Positions 18,502-26,662 of a stretch of 64,000 bases of DNA are shown piece by piece; positions within the stretch are counted from its first letter, which is position 1, and the number at the start of each line of letters is the position of its first letter. A model generated the notes under the pieces. It saw nothing but the letters and a program-made list of their open reading frames with translations, searched no databases and was not told the origin of the DNA. The translations under genes and the position numbers were made by a program. This DNA comes from CAYVTD01 sp964454445 (GTDB lineage Bacteria > Bacteroidota > Ignavibacteria > Kapaibacteriales > UBA2268). Location of the stretch: the NCBI GenBank assembly GCA_964454445.1, contig CAYVTD010000003.1:1-64000 (forward strand). Reading direction: 5' to 3'.

Positions 18502-19008
18502 ATATACCTCCAATAATGAATGTTTCATAATATATGAAATGAAAATATATTCATAAACTTTATTAATGTACAAATATATTTTATATAAACAAAATTTTTT
18601 TTAAAATATTTTTAAAATGATGAAAGTATTTGTATTTATTTTCATAACTATGTAAAAAAAAATCAAATGTTTAAAATTAATGGTTTAAGACAATTATTTA
18701 TATGATTTTAATTCAATCCCCATATCTGGCTAAAACAGAAATGGTTGTTATTCTTAAACCTTCCGAAGGTTTTTCTCTTTCAGGCTAACTTTAAAAAAAA
18801 CTTATTAATGTTATTTTTGCCATTCTAATGCCTTTTTTTCAGTTAAGTTTTTTTCTTGCTTAATAAATCTTAATTTAAGATATTAGCGGTTATTATTTCG
18901 TTTTGGACAGATGTGATGAAAAAAATCTTTATTAAAAAATTTAGTCTGTCAAAATAATTCTTTAATATTGCAAAAAATAATTGTTTTACTTTTTTTGAGA
19001 TTAATATT
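18502..19008. other. AT-rich divergent intergenic region
   Basis: Spacer of about 500 bases between two divergent genes. It holds one clear palindrome, AAACCTTCCGAAGGTTT at 18756-18772 (seven-pair stem, three-base loop), which might be a terminator remnant, a repeat or a protein site. A TATATTTG box (on the minus strand, about 80 bases before the large gene) resembles the Bacteroidetes -7 element but lacks a correctly spaced TTTG. No TPP-riboswitch-like core is visible ahead of the thiamine-binding gene. Confidence 0.5.
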
Positions 19009-19320
19009 ATGGTTTTAGTCGAATTCGCAATGTTCCCAACAGACAAGGGAGAAAGCGTAAGTAAATATGTTTCTCAGGTAATTGGAGAAATTGATAAAAG
19101 CGGAATAAACTATCTGTTGACACCAATGGGCACAATCCTCGAAGGAGAATGGGAAGAAGTAATAAGTGTAATAGACCGCTGTTTTAAGATCCTCGAGCCT
19201 CAAGCCAACAGGGTTTATAGCACTATAAAAATTGATTATAGAAAGGGTGCTAATTCCCGAATGAAATCGAAAGTCGAGAAGATTGAAGGTCTGCTCGGCA
19301 AGAAAATTGCACGGACTTAA
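19009..19320 (+). CDS. MTH1187-family thiamine-binding protein (DUF77)
   Basis: A 103-residue cytosolic protein of the MTH1187/YkoF-like thiamine-binding family, with a ferredoxin-like fold and usually tetrameric. The family signature is plain: VEFAMFPTDKGESVSKYVSQV at the N-terminus (strand and first helix), GINYLLTPMGTILEG, and a C-terminal Lys/Arg-rich helix that often mediates assembly (MKSKVEKIEGLLGKKI). Related proteins bind thiamine or hydroxymethylpyrimidine precursors. It precedes purB by 49 bases on the same strand, so the two may be cotranscribed; the link between purine and thiamine metabolism through AIR is suggestive only. No good ribosome-binding site is visible (TTTTTTTGAGATTAATATT before ATG). 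Confidence 0.85.
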   Translation: MVLVEFAMFPTDKGESVSKYVSQVIGEIDKSGINYLLTPMGTILEGEWEEVISVIDRCFKILEPQANRVYSTIKIDYRKGANSRMKSKVEKIEGLLGKKIART

Positions 19321-19369
19321 ATCGGTATCAATACATTTTTTAAATTCATCAAATTGAAGGAAAACGAAT

Positions 19370-20674
19370 ATGATAGAGCGTTATACCCGCCCTGAAATGG
19401 GTAAAATATGGTCGGAAGACAACAAGTTTGCAATTTGGCTTGAAATCGAAACGCTTGCTTGCGAGGCGATGGCTGAAAATGGTATTATTCCGAAGAAAGC
19501 TGCTCGCCAAATACGTGAGAAGGGACGTTTTGATACTGCCAGAATCCTTGAAATCGAGGAGACGACAAAGCACGATGTTATCGCTTTTTTGACAAATGTC
19601 GAGGAATATGTTGGAGAGCCGTCGCGGTATATTCATCTTGGTATGACGTCCAGTGATGTTCTCGACACCTGTCTGGCAGTGCAATGCAAACAAGCTGGCG
19701 AGATACTGTTGAAAGACCTGTACAATTTACAAGCAGTGCTTGCAAGGCGAGCTATTGAAACAAAAAATATGATTTGCATTGGTCGAAGCCACGGCATCCA
19801 CGCCGAACCGATGTCGTTTGGCTTGAAGTTTGCCAACTGGTATGACGAATGTGGTCGTTGCATCAGGCGAATGGAAGCCGCGCTTGATGAGATTGCTACC
19901 GGACAGATTTCCGGTGCTGTCGGCACTTACGAGCATCTTTCGCCGAAGATTGAGGAATATGTATGCGAAAAACTCGGTTTGAAACCTGCCAAAATTTCTT
20001 CTCAAGTAATCAGTCGCGATCGTCATGCCGAATTTATGTGGGCTATGGCTTCGGCTGCATCTCTTCTAGAAAAAATTGGCATTGAAATCAGGCATTTGCA
20101 AAGAACAGAAGTGCTCGAGGCAGAAGAATATTTCGCGAAGGGTCAAAAAGGAAGCTCGGCAATGCCTCATAAGCGTAATCCTGTTTCTTCTGAGAATATC
20201 TGTGGACAAGCGAGGCTTATTCGCTCAAATTTGTTCGCCGCTATTGAAAACAACGCTCTTTGGCACGAAAGAGACATTTCGCACAGTAGCGTTGAAAGGA
20301 TAATTCTGCCTGATTCGACTATTTCTCTTGATTACATTCTAAATCGTATGACAAGAGTAATCGATTCTTTGCTTGTTTATCCTGAAAATATGAAGAAGAA
20401 CCTAAATCTAACGAACGGCTTGTTTGCGTCGCAGAAGGTGATGCTTGCTCTTGCAAACAAGGGCTTGCACCGCCAAAAAGCTTATGAAATGGTTCAAATA
20501 TCGGCAATGCAAACTTGGGAAAGCGGCATACCTTTTCTCGATTCGTTAAAAGAAAATAAAGAACTAATGCAGTATTTCACAGATCTTGAGCTCGAAAAAC
20601 TCTTTTCATATGAAGAAGTGATGAATGGAGTCGATTATATTTTCAAGAAATGTGGGCTTGAGCAAATTCAATAA
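19370..20674 (+). CDS. purB: Adenylosuccinate lyase
   Basis: A 434-residue fumarase/aspartase-superfamily enzyme catalysing two steps of purine synthesis: cleavage of SAICAR to AICAR and of adenylosuccinate to AMP, each releasing fumarate. The superfamily signature GSSAMPHKRNP carries the flexible catalytic loop serine; other conserved parts are HLGMTSSDVLDT, GRSHGIHAEPMSFGLK (His-containing, about residue 140) and the N-terminal RYTRPEMGKIWS. Length fits the bacterial short form (about 430). The ribosome-binding site AAGGAAAA lies just upstream of the ATG. The last 32 bases overlap the 3' end of the convergent glycosyltransferase gene. Confidence 0.96.
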   Translation: MIERYTRPEMGKIWSEDNKFAIWLEIETLACEAMAENGIIPKKAARQIREKGRFDTARILEIEETTKHDVIAFLTNVEEYVGEPSRYIHLGMTSSDVLDTCLAVQCKQAGEILLKDLYNLQAVLARRAIETKNMICIGRSHGIHAEPMSFGLKFANWYDECGRCIRRMEAALDEIATGQISGAVGTYEHLSPKIEEYVCEKLGLKPAKISSQVISRDRHAEFMWAMASAASLLEKIGIEIRHLQRTEVLEAEEYFAKGQKGSSAMPHKRNPVSSENICGQARLIRSNLFAAIENNALWHERDISHSSVERIILPDSTISLDYILNRMTRVIDSLLVYPENMKKNLNLTNGLFASQKVMLALANKGLHRQKAYEMVQISAMQTWESGIPFLDSLKENKELMQYFTDLELEKLFSYEEVMNGVDYIFKKCGLEQIQ

Positions 20675-21770
20675 TTCTGTTCGCAAGGTTTTCCCAAGAG
20701 AATTGTTTCTTGTATTCCTTGATGTTTTTTATCAATTTTTCAGATATTCCCGGTTGGAAAAAGTTTTCGATAGCTGTTTTTAGTGCAGATGCATCTGGTT
20801 TGTCAGCCATAATACCGGTTTGGTGAGGTTCAATCATTTCTTTGAGACCGCCAATATCTGTAGCGACAACGGGCAAATCGAAATGGAAAGATATGCTGGT
20901 TATGCCGCTTTGTGTGGCTGATTTATAAGGTAAAACACAGCAATCAGCTGCAGAAAAAAAGATTGGCACCTGCTGATCAGAGATATATCTTACATTTTTG
21001 ACGATTCTATCCTCGAGACCAAGTCTGGCTATTTGCAAATCATAATCTTTGAAATCGCCATACATCTCGCCCGCAATAATTAAGATATAATCGTCTGAAA
21101 GCATACTTAATGTATCAATTAAAATATCCAATCCTTTATAGCTGCGAATAAATCCGAAGAATAAAAGGACTTTTTTATTATTGGGTATAGACAAATGTTC
21201 TCTTGCTTTCTCTTTTGAAATTTTGTTGCCAAAATGATCATATAATGGATGAGCTACTTCAATAAATTGTGCTTTGGGTTGTAAAGCAAGCAAATCGTTT
21301 TTTACTTGTGAACTCATAACAACAAAGCCGCTATTTCTATTCAAAAAATACTTGATAAGAGCTATGTCGCCAGGTCTTTTCTCGTGGGGTATGACATTAT
21401 CAAGAATACTAACAACACCAGTACCTTTCCTTTTCAGAGAACCGGAAACCCAGCCAAGCGAAGGTGCGAAAAAAGGCATCCAGAATTTTGTTATCATCAA
21501 ATCAGGCTTGAATTTACTGATTGTTTTTGCTGTTTTAATATATGTTAAAGGATTTATTGAGTCTAAAATTTGTAAAGAATTGATTGCGTCGGAATTGTCG
21601 TCTTCTGCTACCATTTGGCTTTTGCCCGGGAAAAGAATATTAGGGTATTGTCTTGTGAAAGTGAACGCCTTGATATGATGTTCTTTCTCATAATTACGAT
21701 ACATAGCTGCATTGAACTGTGCAATACCGCCACGAAAAGGATAAAATGTCGATAAGTAAGCTATTTTCAT
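20643..21770 (-). CDS. GT4-family glycosyltransferase
   Basis: A 375-residue GT-B fold glycosyltransferase. The N-terminus AYLSTFYPFRGGIAQF is the typical first Rossmann strand and glycine loop of GT4; the C-terminal domain has LLFFGFIRSYKGLDILIDT (donor-binding strand with Arg-x-x-Lys-Gly), and the PVVATDIGGLKEMI segment preceding nucleotide-sugar contacts. It probably transfers a sugar to a surface polysaccharide or lipid intermediate; the donor cannot be told. It lies downstream of the lytic transglycosylase on the same strand, but a terminator-like hairpin separates them. Its 3' end overlaps purB tail-to-tail by 32 bases. Confidence 0.88.
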   Translation of the reverse strand: MKIAYLSTFYPFRGGIAQFNAAMYRNYEKEHHIKAFTFTRQYPNILFPGKSQMVAEDDNSDAINSLQILDSINPLTYIKTAKTISKFKPDLMITKFWMPFFAPSLGWVSGSLKRKGTGVVSILDNVIPHEKRPGDIALIKYFLNRNSGFVVMSSQVKNDLLALQPKAQFIEVAHPLYDHFGNKISKEKAREHLSIPNNKKVLLFFGFIRSYKGLDILIDTLSMLSDDYILIIAGEMYGDFKDYDLQIARLGLEDRIVKNVRYISDQQVPIFFSAADCCVLPYKSATQSGITSISFHFDLPVVATDIGGLKEMIEPHQTGIMADKPDASALKTAIENFFQPGISEKLIKNIKEYKKQFSWENLANRIIEFAQAHIS

Positions 21771-21785
21771 AAGGTTCGATTTTTT

Positions 21786-21819
21786 ATAAAAAAAAGCCAG
21801 GAATGAAGTATCCCGAGCT
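21786..21819 (-). terminator. Intrinsic terminator after the LysM transglycosylase
   Basis: On the minus strand AGCTCGGGA pairs with TTCCTGGCT (one mismatch, two G-T wobbles) around a seven-base loop and is followed by eight T. It lies 20-50 bases beyond the stop codon at 21840. Confidence 0.6.
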
Positions 21820-21839
21820 AAAAATCAAATAGTAATACT

Positions 21840-24170
21840 TTATTGGATTCTCAATCTTTGACCAACTCTAATGCGATGATCGGAAACATTTTTATTGTGG
21901 CGTTTCAGAGAGGTAATAGAAACTCCAAATTTCTGAGAAATTGAGCTAAGTGTATCGCCTTTCCTAACGGTATAATACTTAGGAGAGCTATTAGAGCTTG
22001 AGCTACCCTTTGCCGTAGTTGCTGAATAAACAACGAGTCGTGTGCCGCTGAAAACGGTGTTTCCGCTTATCTTGTCAGAATTCCACTTTTTTAGGTCGCT
22101 GGCTTTTATTCCGTATCTCGATGCGATGGTGCTGATGGTTTCGCCACTACGAACCTTGTGGATTACTTTTTTTCCAGATGGAGTACTGATAGCTACGCTT
22201 GTTCTTGATGATTGAACAACGCTTTGAAAGCTTAGATTCTGGGAGTTTGTCTGTATTTTAAGAACTTGACCAGACATAATGTTGTTTGAGCGAAGTTTGT
22301 TGTCTTTCTTAACATCTTCAATTGAAACACCATAATTGTCAGCAATCCGGGCAAGCGTTTCTCCCCGGCGAACTTTATGTCTGATAACTTTGGGTACTTC
22401 TTTTTGAGCAGCAGTAGCGACTTCTTTAGGGACTTCTATAATAGGAATTATTAATTTTGTTCCTTGGGCAACGTAGTTTGTGCTCGAAGGTATATCGTTA
22501 AGTTTTCTTAGATCTGACAATTCGACACCGTAGCTAAGGCAAATGCTGTAAAGGGTTTCATTTTCTTTTACAGTATGCTCGATGCGTTTGATGGTTGCTT
22601 GGTCAGGTAACTTTGTTTCAATTGTTTTTTTATCGATTGGAATTTGCAGGATATCGCCATAATGAAGCTTATGTTTAGAAGTTGAAATATTGTTAGCTGA
22701 CATCAGCTCGTCAATATTTACATCGTACATTTTGGCTATAGAAGGGAGCGTTTCCCGTCTGTCAACTTTATGTTGTATCCAAGGCTGTTTCTTTTCGGGA
22801 GTAAGTTTAGTAAATTCGATAGCAAATCTTGAGAATGAACCATAAGGGATTCTAAGAGTATATTCTCTTACATCAGGTGGAGTTGTTGATTTTAACAATT
22901 CCGGATTAAGCTCTCTAAGAGCTTCTTCGCTAATACCTGCACATTCTGCAAGAGCAGAGATACTCACGGGTTCGTTGAGAGTGATTATTTCATAAATAAA
23001 CTCATCTTTGAACTTGATGGTGTCGAGTAAAAAACCATAAGCTTCTGGTTGCATAGCTATTTTGGCAGTAGCAATGTAAAGAGGGATATAATTGCGAGTT
23101 TCTTTTGGTAAGAAAGGTCTAATTTGCCAGAAATCAGGATTTTCGAGGCCACTTCTTTTAATAGCTCTTTTTACGCCACCAGCTCCGCAGTTGTAGGCAG
23201 CCAGGGCAAGGTGCCAATCTTGGAAATCTGTAAAAAGATCACGGAGATGTCGCATGGCTGCAATAGTAGCTTTTTCAGGGTCTCGTCTTTCATCGAGCCA
23301 AACAGAAGACTCAGCATTTAGATCATATCTCTCCCCTGTAGAGCGAATAAACTGCCACATACCTACTGCCTTTGCCTTTGAAAAAGCGTTTGGATTGAGA
23401 GCGCTCTCTATCATTGCCAAATAGATGATTTCTTCTGGAACGCCTTCTTGAGCTGCATAGCGTTTCATCATGGGAAACCAGCGAGTGCTGCGTTCGAGAC
23501 ATTTTGTAAGAAAACGGCGGCCTCTGTCGTCTTGAGTTAGAAATGTGATGCCATTTTGAACAAATTCGTTATCGACTAAAGGAATAGTTACGTTAATGGG
23601 GCTATTTGAAAGAAGGAATTTGTTTACTGGTTCTGCTTTTAAGGGCTTTTCAGCTTGCGGCTTGACAGGTTCTTGAGAGAGTGTTATTGTTTCAACTTCT
23701 TGGAGCAGCAAGTCTCTCATCACGATGAAAGAAGATTTGTCGTCAAGATCGTCAATCGAACCAATGTATTTTTCGTAATCGGAAATTATATTTTGTGCGA
23801 GCGTTGCGAAATCATTATTATTTTCAATATCAGGATAGCTTGCCAATCTATTGAGGACATCGATAGCTTCCTTGAAGAACATAGCGGCTTTGACGGTGTC
23901 CTTTCTATCGATATAGCCAAGTGCCTTGGCATATTCGATGCGAGCTTTTCTCATAACTTGGTTGATATTATCGTCATTACTGTTTTGCTTTGGCTTGGGT
24001 TTGTCGATATCAGAGAATTCGTCGGGGTATATGGTTGCATTCTTTTTAACAGGACGGAACCCCTGGGGTGGGGGCGGCTGCTGTGATAGAGCATCTAAGT
24101 TTAAGTAAATAAAGATGCTTACGACAAGTATTATTACCCATCTTGCTCTTGATTGATTATGTGATTGCAT
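21840..24170 (-). CDS. MltD-like membrane-bound lytic murein transglycosylase with five LysM repeats
   Basis: A 776-residue periplasmic enzyme that cleaves the MurNAc-GlcNAc bond with 1,6-anhydro product formation. A signal/anchor segment (about 11-29) is followed by a helical linker, the SLT (GH23) domain at about 240-370 with catalytic Glu255 in MIESALNP and the AVGMWQFI and LALAAYNCGAGGV motifs. Five LysM peptidoglycan-binding repeats follow from about residue 485 to the end (HKVDRRETLPSIA, HTVKENETLYSIC, HKVRRGETLARIA, HKVRSGETISTIA, YTVRKGDTLSSIS). Typical MltD of E. coli has two LysM; five is at the high end. It has a clear Bacteroidetes-type promoter upstream and its own terminator. 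Confidence 0.93.
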   Translation of the reverse strand: MQSHNQSRARWVIILVVSIFIYLNLDALSQQPPPPQGFRPVKKNATIYPDEFSDIDKPKPKQNSNDDNINQVMRKARIEYAKALGYIDRKDTVKAAMFFKEAIDVLNRLASYPDIENNNDFATLAQNIISDYEKYIGSIDDLDDKSSFIVMRDLLLQEVETITLSQEPVKPQAEKPLKAEPVNKFLLSNSPINVTIPLVDNEFVQNGITFLTQDDRGRRFLTKCLERSTRWFPMMKRYAAQEGVPEEIIYLAMIESALNPNAFSKAKAVGMWQFIRSTGERYDLNAESSVWLDERRDPEKATIAAMRHLRDLFTDFQDWHLALAAYNCGAGGVKRAIKRSGLENPDFWQIRPFLPKETRNYIPLYIATAKIAMQPEAYGFLLDTIKFKDEFIYEIITLNEPVSISALAECAGISEEALRELNPELLKSTTPPDVREYTLRIPYGSFSRFAIEFTKLTPEKKQPWIQHKVDRRETLPSIAKMYDVNIDELMSANNISTSKHKLHYGDILQIPIDKKTIETKLPDQATIKRIEHTVKENETLYSICLSYGVELSDLRKLNDIPSSTNYVAQGTKLIIPIIEVPKEVATAAQKEVPKVIRHKVRRGETLARIADNYGVSIEDVKKDNKLRSNNIMSGQVLKIQTNSQNLSFQSVVQSSRTSVAISTPSGKKVIHKVRSGETISTIASRYGIKASDLKKWNSDKISGNTVFSGTRLVVYSATTAKGSSSSNSSPKYYTVRKGDTLSSISQKFGVSITSLKRHNKNVSDHRIRVGQRLRIQ

Positions 24171-24484
24171 ATAATCCCCTTCAAGTTCAACATTGCTTTT
24201 AACAAATTTAAAGTATTTATTTTAAACAGACAAATAAAAATTACTTAAGAACTTACTTTAATAAAAAAAATGTCAAAAAAATAGCTTTTTTCCAAATACA
24301 GAATTGGAAATAGTATTTATTCAATTTCCTTTAATTGTAAATAATACATACTTTTTTTGCATTTTCTTAAAAAGAATAATGTAAGAACTATAAAAATACA
24401 AAAAATAATTTAAATTCTAAAGAAATTTTGTAAAATAAAAGAAATTTTAAATTTTTGTAATATTATTATTTTGATATTTCAATA
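24171..24484. other. AT-rich divergent intergenic region
   Basis: Spacer between the transglycosylase and a glycosyltransferase-like gene. It contains the transglycosylase promoter at its left end; the remainder is A/T runs with no RNA, repeat or structured element that I can support. Confidence 0.5.
24203..24234 (-). promoter_or_regulatory. Bacteroidetes-type promoter of the LysM transglycosylase
   Basis: On the minus strand TTTG (24234-24231) is followed by 20 bases and TAAATTTG (24210-24203), matching the TTTG-N19/21-TAnnTTTG consensus of the Bacteroidetes primary sigma factor. It ends 33 bases before the ATG at 24170. Confidence 0.65.
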
Positions 24485-25330
24485 ATGTCTAAAAAAGAAT
24501 ACGATATAGCCGTTGCATACAGAGTTTATCCAATGGTATCAAAAACTCCGCCAATTTATGCCAACGACAAGTTTAAACTTGTTGAGTTATGTTTCGATAC
24601 TTTTGTTGATGCAACCCGGGGTTTACGTGTGAAATTGTTTGTATTGCTCGATTCCTGTCCTGATGAATATGAATCAATTTTTACAAAGAGATGGGACAGT
24701 GAAGATTTGGAGTTTATCAAGATGGATAGCGCAGGCAATCCTTTAACATTTAAAAAACAAATTGAAATTTTATCATCACAGCAATTTTCTGAGTTTGTTT
24801 ATTTTGCTGAAGATGATTATTTTTATTTCCCAATGGCGCTAAGCGAAATGCTCATTTTTTTAAAAACGGTGCCAAATGCTCATTTTGCTGCTGCCTATGA
24901 CCATCCTGATTTATACGATTACAAACTCCACAACTACCCCAAAAAACGTATCAATCACAATGGAAGAGATTGGCAGAGGATAGCTACCACTTGTCTTACT
25001 TTTCTCACTAGAAAAAGTGTGCTAATAGATACAAAAAAGATGTTTGAAACATACAGTCGGAAGAATTACGATGCAAGTATGTGGATGAGTTTAACAAGGA
25101 AGCAAGTTTATAATTTCCCACTTATGATAAAACTGATGTTTCAAAGCAAAGAAATGGCTCGGATTTATTTCAAGTTGTGGTATTTTGGCTTGTTTCACAA
25201 TGTTTTTGCCAAGAAATATTCATTATGGACCCCTGTACCTGCTCTTGCTACCCATCTTGATAGTACGAAACTAGCTCCGGGCATCGATTGGAATTCCGTC
25301 TTTTTAAAAAAAATCAAGGAAATTGGATAA
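24485..25330 (+). CDS. Putative glycosyltransferase (GT-A-like), family uncertain
   Basis: A 281-residue soluble protein without signal peptide. It starts with a strand YDIAVAYRVYP and has an acidic motif FAEDDYFYFP near residue 115, where a GT-A enzyme would have its metal-binding DxD; KLFVLLDSC and FKKQIEILSS before it fit the second strand and helix of a GT2-like Rossmann fold. The C-terminal part is aromatic-rich. I do not recognise a closer family; distant capsule or LPS glycosyltransferases share the ED-D pattern. No ribosome-binding site is obvious. It is a single-gene unit ahead of the ferredoxin gene, separated by 150 bases that include a promoter. Confidence 0.55.
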   Translation: MSKKEYDIAVAYRVYPMVSKTPPIYANDKFKLVELCFDTFVDATRGLRVKLFVLLDSCPDEYESIFTKRWDSEDLEFIKMDSAGNPLTFKKQIEILSSQQFSEFVYFAEDDYFYFPMALSEMLIFLKTVPNAHFAAAYDHPDLYDYKLHNYPKKRINHNGRDWQRIATTCLTFLTRKSVLIDTKKMFETYSRKNYDASMWMSLTRKQVYNFPLMIKLMFQSKEMARIYFKLWYFGLFHNVFAKKYSLWTPVPALATHLDSTKLAPGIDWNSVFLKKIKEIG

Positions 25331-25365
25331 AAAAACATCTTGATTACACAAATTTGTACAAAGTT

Positions 25366-25396
25366 TTTGGAATTAATTATATTTTTCGTAGTTTCG
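25366..25396 (+). promoter_or_regulatory. Candidate ferredoxin promoter
   Basis: TTTG (25366-25369), 19 bases, then TAGTTTCG (25389-25396), one mismatch from the TTTG-N19-TAnnTTTG consensus. It leaves an untranslated leader of about 80 bases before the ATG at 25482. A second, weaker match (TTTG-N21-TATATTTT) overlaps at 25353-25385. Confidence 0.45.
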
Positions 25397-25481
25397 TTTA
25401 TAACAATTGGTTACAATTGAATATTTATTATGTTCTATATAACTAATTATTAACAACTATTTTATTTTTAAGGAGGTTATA

Positions 25482-25673
25482 ATGGCTTTGACTATCAATG
25501 AAGAATGCATCAACTGTGCAGCCTGCGAACCAGAGTGTCCGGTAGAAGCAATCAGCGAAGGTGAGGAATATTTTGAAATCGATCCAGATAAGTGTGTCGA
25601 GTGTGAAGGATATCATGACGACCCAGCTTGTATAGCTGTTTGCCCAGTGGACTGTATCATAAAATTAAGTTAG
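25482..25673 (+). CDS. 2[4Fe-4S] ferredoxin
   Basis: A 63-residue low-potential electron carrier. The first cluster motif is C-I-N-C-A-A-C-E-P-E-C-P (CxxCxxCxxxCP). The second, CVECEGYHDDPACIAVCP, has a longer CxxC-x8-C spacing and is followed by one more Cys, a pattern typical of the Chlorobium/Allochromatium ferredoxin subgroup rather than the short clostridial one. Such ferredoxins serve pyruvate or 2-oxoglutarate oxidoreductases and similar enzymes. The start is fixed by a strong AAGGAGGT site eight bases upstream. Monocistronic, with its own promoter candidate and a long terminator hairpin. Confidence 0.95.
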   Translation: MALTINEECINCAACEPECPVEAISEGEEYFEIDPDKCVECEGYHDDPACIAVCPVDCIIKLS

Positions 25674-25740
25674 CATAACCCTTGTGGCTAACACATTTTA
25701 ATATATTCTTACCTTAATATTTTTTTTCGTTTTTTTTACT

Positions 25741-25795
25741 AATTTGTCCGTTTTACCAAGTCGTTTTTTGGGTGGAACGGACAAATTTATTTTTA
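25741..25795. terminator. Long bidirectional terminator hairpin
   Basis: AATTTGTCCGTTTTACC (25741-25757) pairs with GGTGGAACGGACAAATT (25771-25787): twelve perfect pairs, two G-T wobbles and three further pairs, around a 13-base loop. It is flanked by T-rich sequence on the plus strand (TATTTTTAG) and, read the other way, by T-rich sequence from the A-run side. It sits between the convergent ferredoxin and DUF5683 genes and could end both. Confidence 0.75.
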
Positions 25796-25844
25796 GATGC
25801 AAATCCTTTATTTTGTAGGGAAGAGGCAAGTCTGAGATCTGTCT

Positions 25845-26504
25845 CTATTTTGATTTAATCACAAAATTTAGCGATACTCCACCGCATTTGCTTGGCGAAG
25901 CGGCAATGCTGCAAGAAACGTCATCGACATTGAAGTCGAAAAGGTGGGCATTAACATAAGCATCTACGGCAGCAAGGACATAAACACCGGTTAGATAAAG
26001 GGCGCTTATATCACGTTGGTCTCGGTAAAACTCGCGTTTTTGTTTAAGAGAAAACTGCGTTGTACTTGAGTTTTCTGTCCAATTATCAATTTCGCGCTGT
26101 GAATCGAGAAATTTCGAATTGTTCCAGAGAATTATATAAACCAAAGTTGCGCTTGCCCCAAAGAATAAAGGTGCTTTCCAATAATCACCGGTATATAGTT
26201 GCCCCCAGCCTGGAACTACTAATGAGCGCCAAATAGCTCCAGTCGGCGATTTGCTCATTGAATGTGGCATGGTTTCTGTGGTTTTTTCATTACTATCAAT
26301 AGTATTATCCGCATTATCTCTGGAATCTGAATTAACTGTTGAAATAGTTTTCTTTAAAAGAAATGAAGGATTGTCGTCTTGTTGGCTTTGCGCAAGACCA
26401 TCATTTGGCAATAAAATAAGATTAAGAATAATAAATAGAAACCACAAATAGCCTTTTTTAGCCAAAAGAGAACAATAATTAATATATTTATCCTGACTTT
26501 TCAT
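25845..26504 (-). CDS. DUF5683 domain membrane protein
   Basis: A 219-residue protein with an N-terminal signal or anchor (about 16-38), a polar Ser/Asn/Thr-rich linker, and a DUF5683-type core: SPTGAIWRSLVVPGWGQLYTGDYWKAP is the family's P-G-x-G-Q-x-Y motif, followed by two hydrophobic helices (APLFFGASATLVYIILW and ALYLTGVYVLAAVDAYVNAHLF). The domain is widespread in Bacteroidota/Chlorobiota-type genomes and has no known activity; a periplasmic or membrane structural role is likely. It is divergent from bamD, with about 160 bases between them. Confidence 0.8.
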   Translation of the reverse strand: MKSQDKYINYCSLLAKKGYLWFLFIILNLILLPNDGLAQSQQDDNPSFLLKKTISTVNSDSRDNADNTIDSNEKTTETMPHSMSKSPTGAIWRSLVVPGWGQLYTGDYWKAPLFFGASATLVYIILWNNSKFLDSQREIDNWTENSSTTQFSLKQKREFYRDQRDISALYLTGVYVLAAVDAYVNAHLFDFNVDDVSCSIAASPSKCGGVSLNFVIKSK

Positions 26505-26601
26505 TTTTTTTCTTGCAAAATCGAATATTTTGCTCGGATTGACGTATTAAGCGTTATATTCATTGACTTTTTGTTGATTATATATGAACTCGTTATAATT
26601 A

Positions 26602-26633
26602 TTTCTTATAGAAGAATTTATTTTTTAATTTTG
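26602..26633 (+). promoter_or_regulatory. Candidate bamD promoter
   Basis: TTTC (26602-26605), 20 bases, then TAATTTTG (26626-26633): a perfect -7 box and one mismatch in the -33 box of the Bacteroidetes consensus, 29 bases before the ATG at 26663. Confidence 0.45.
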
Positions 26634-26662
26634 GAATAAAATTTGATTTGGAATTGATAAGA

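Noticed and set aside
12874..18573. Longer start (18573) for the large secreted protein
   Set aside because: The extra 24 residues are not signal-like; GGAGG lies before the ATG at 18501.
18574..19008. TPP riboswitch ahead of the thiamine-binding gene
   Set aside because: No CUGAGA core or other conserved TPP-riboswitch sequence is visible.
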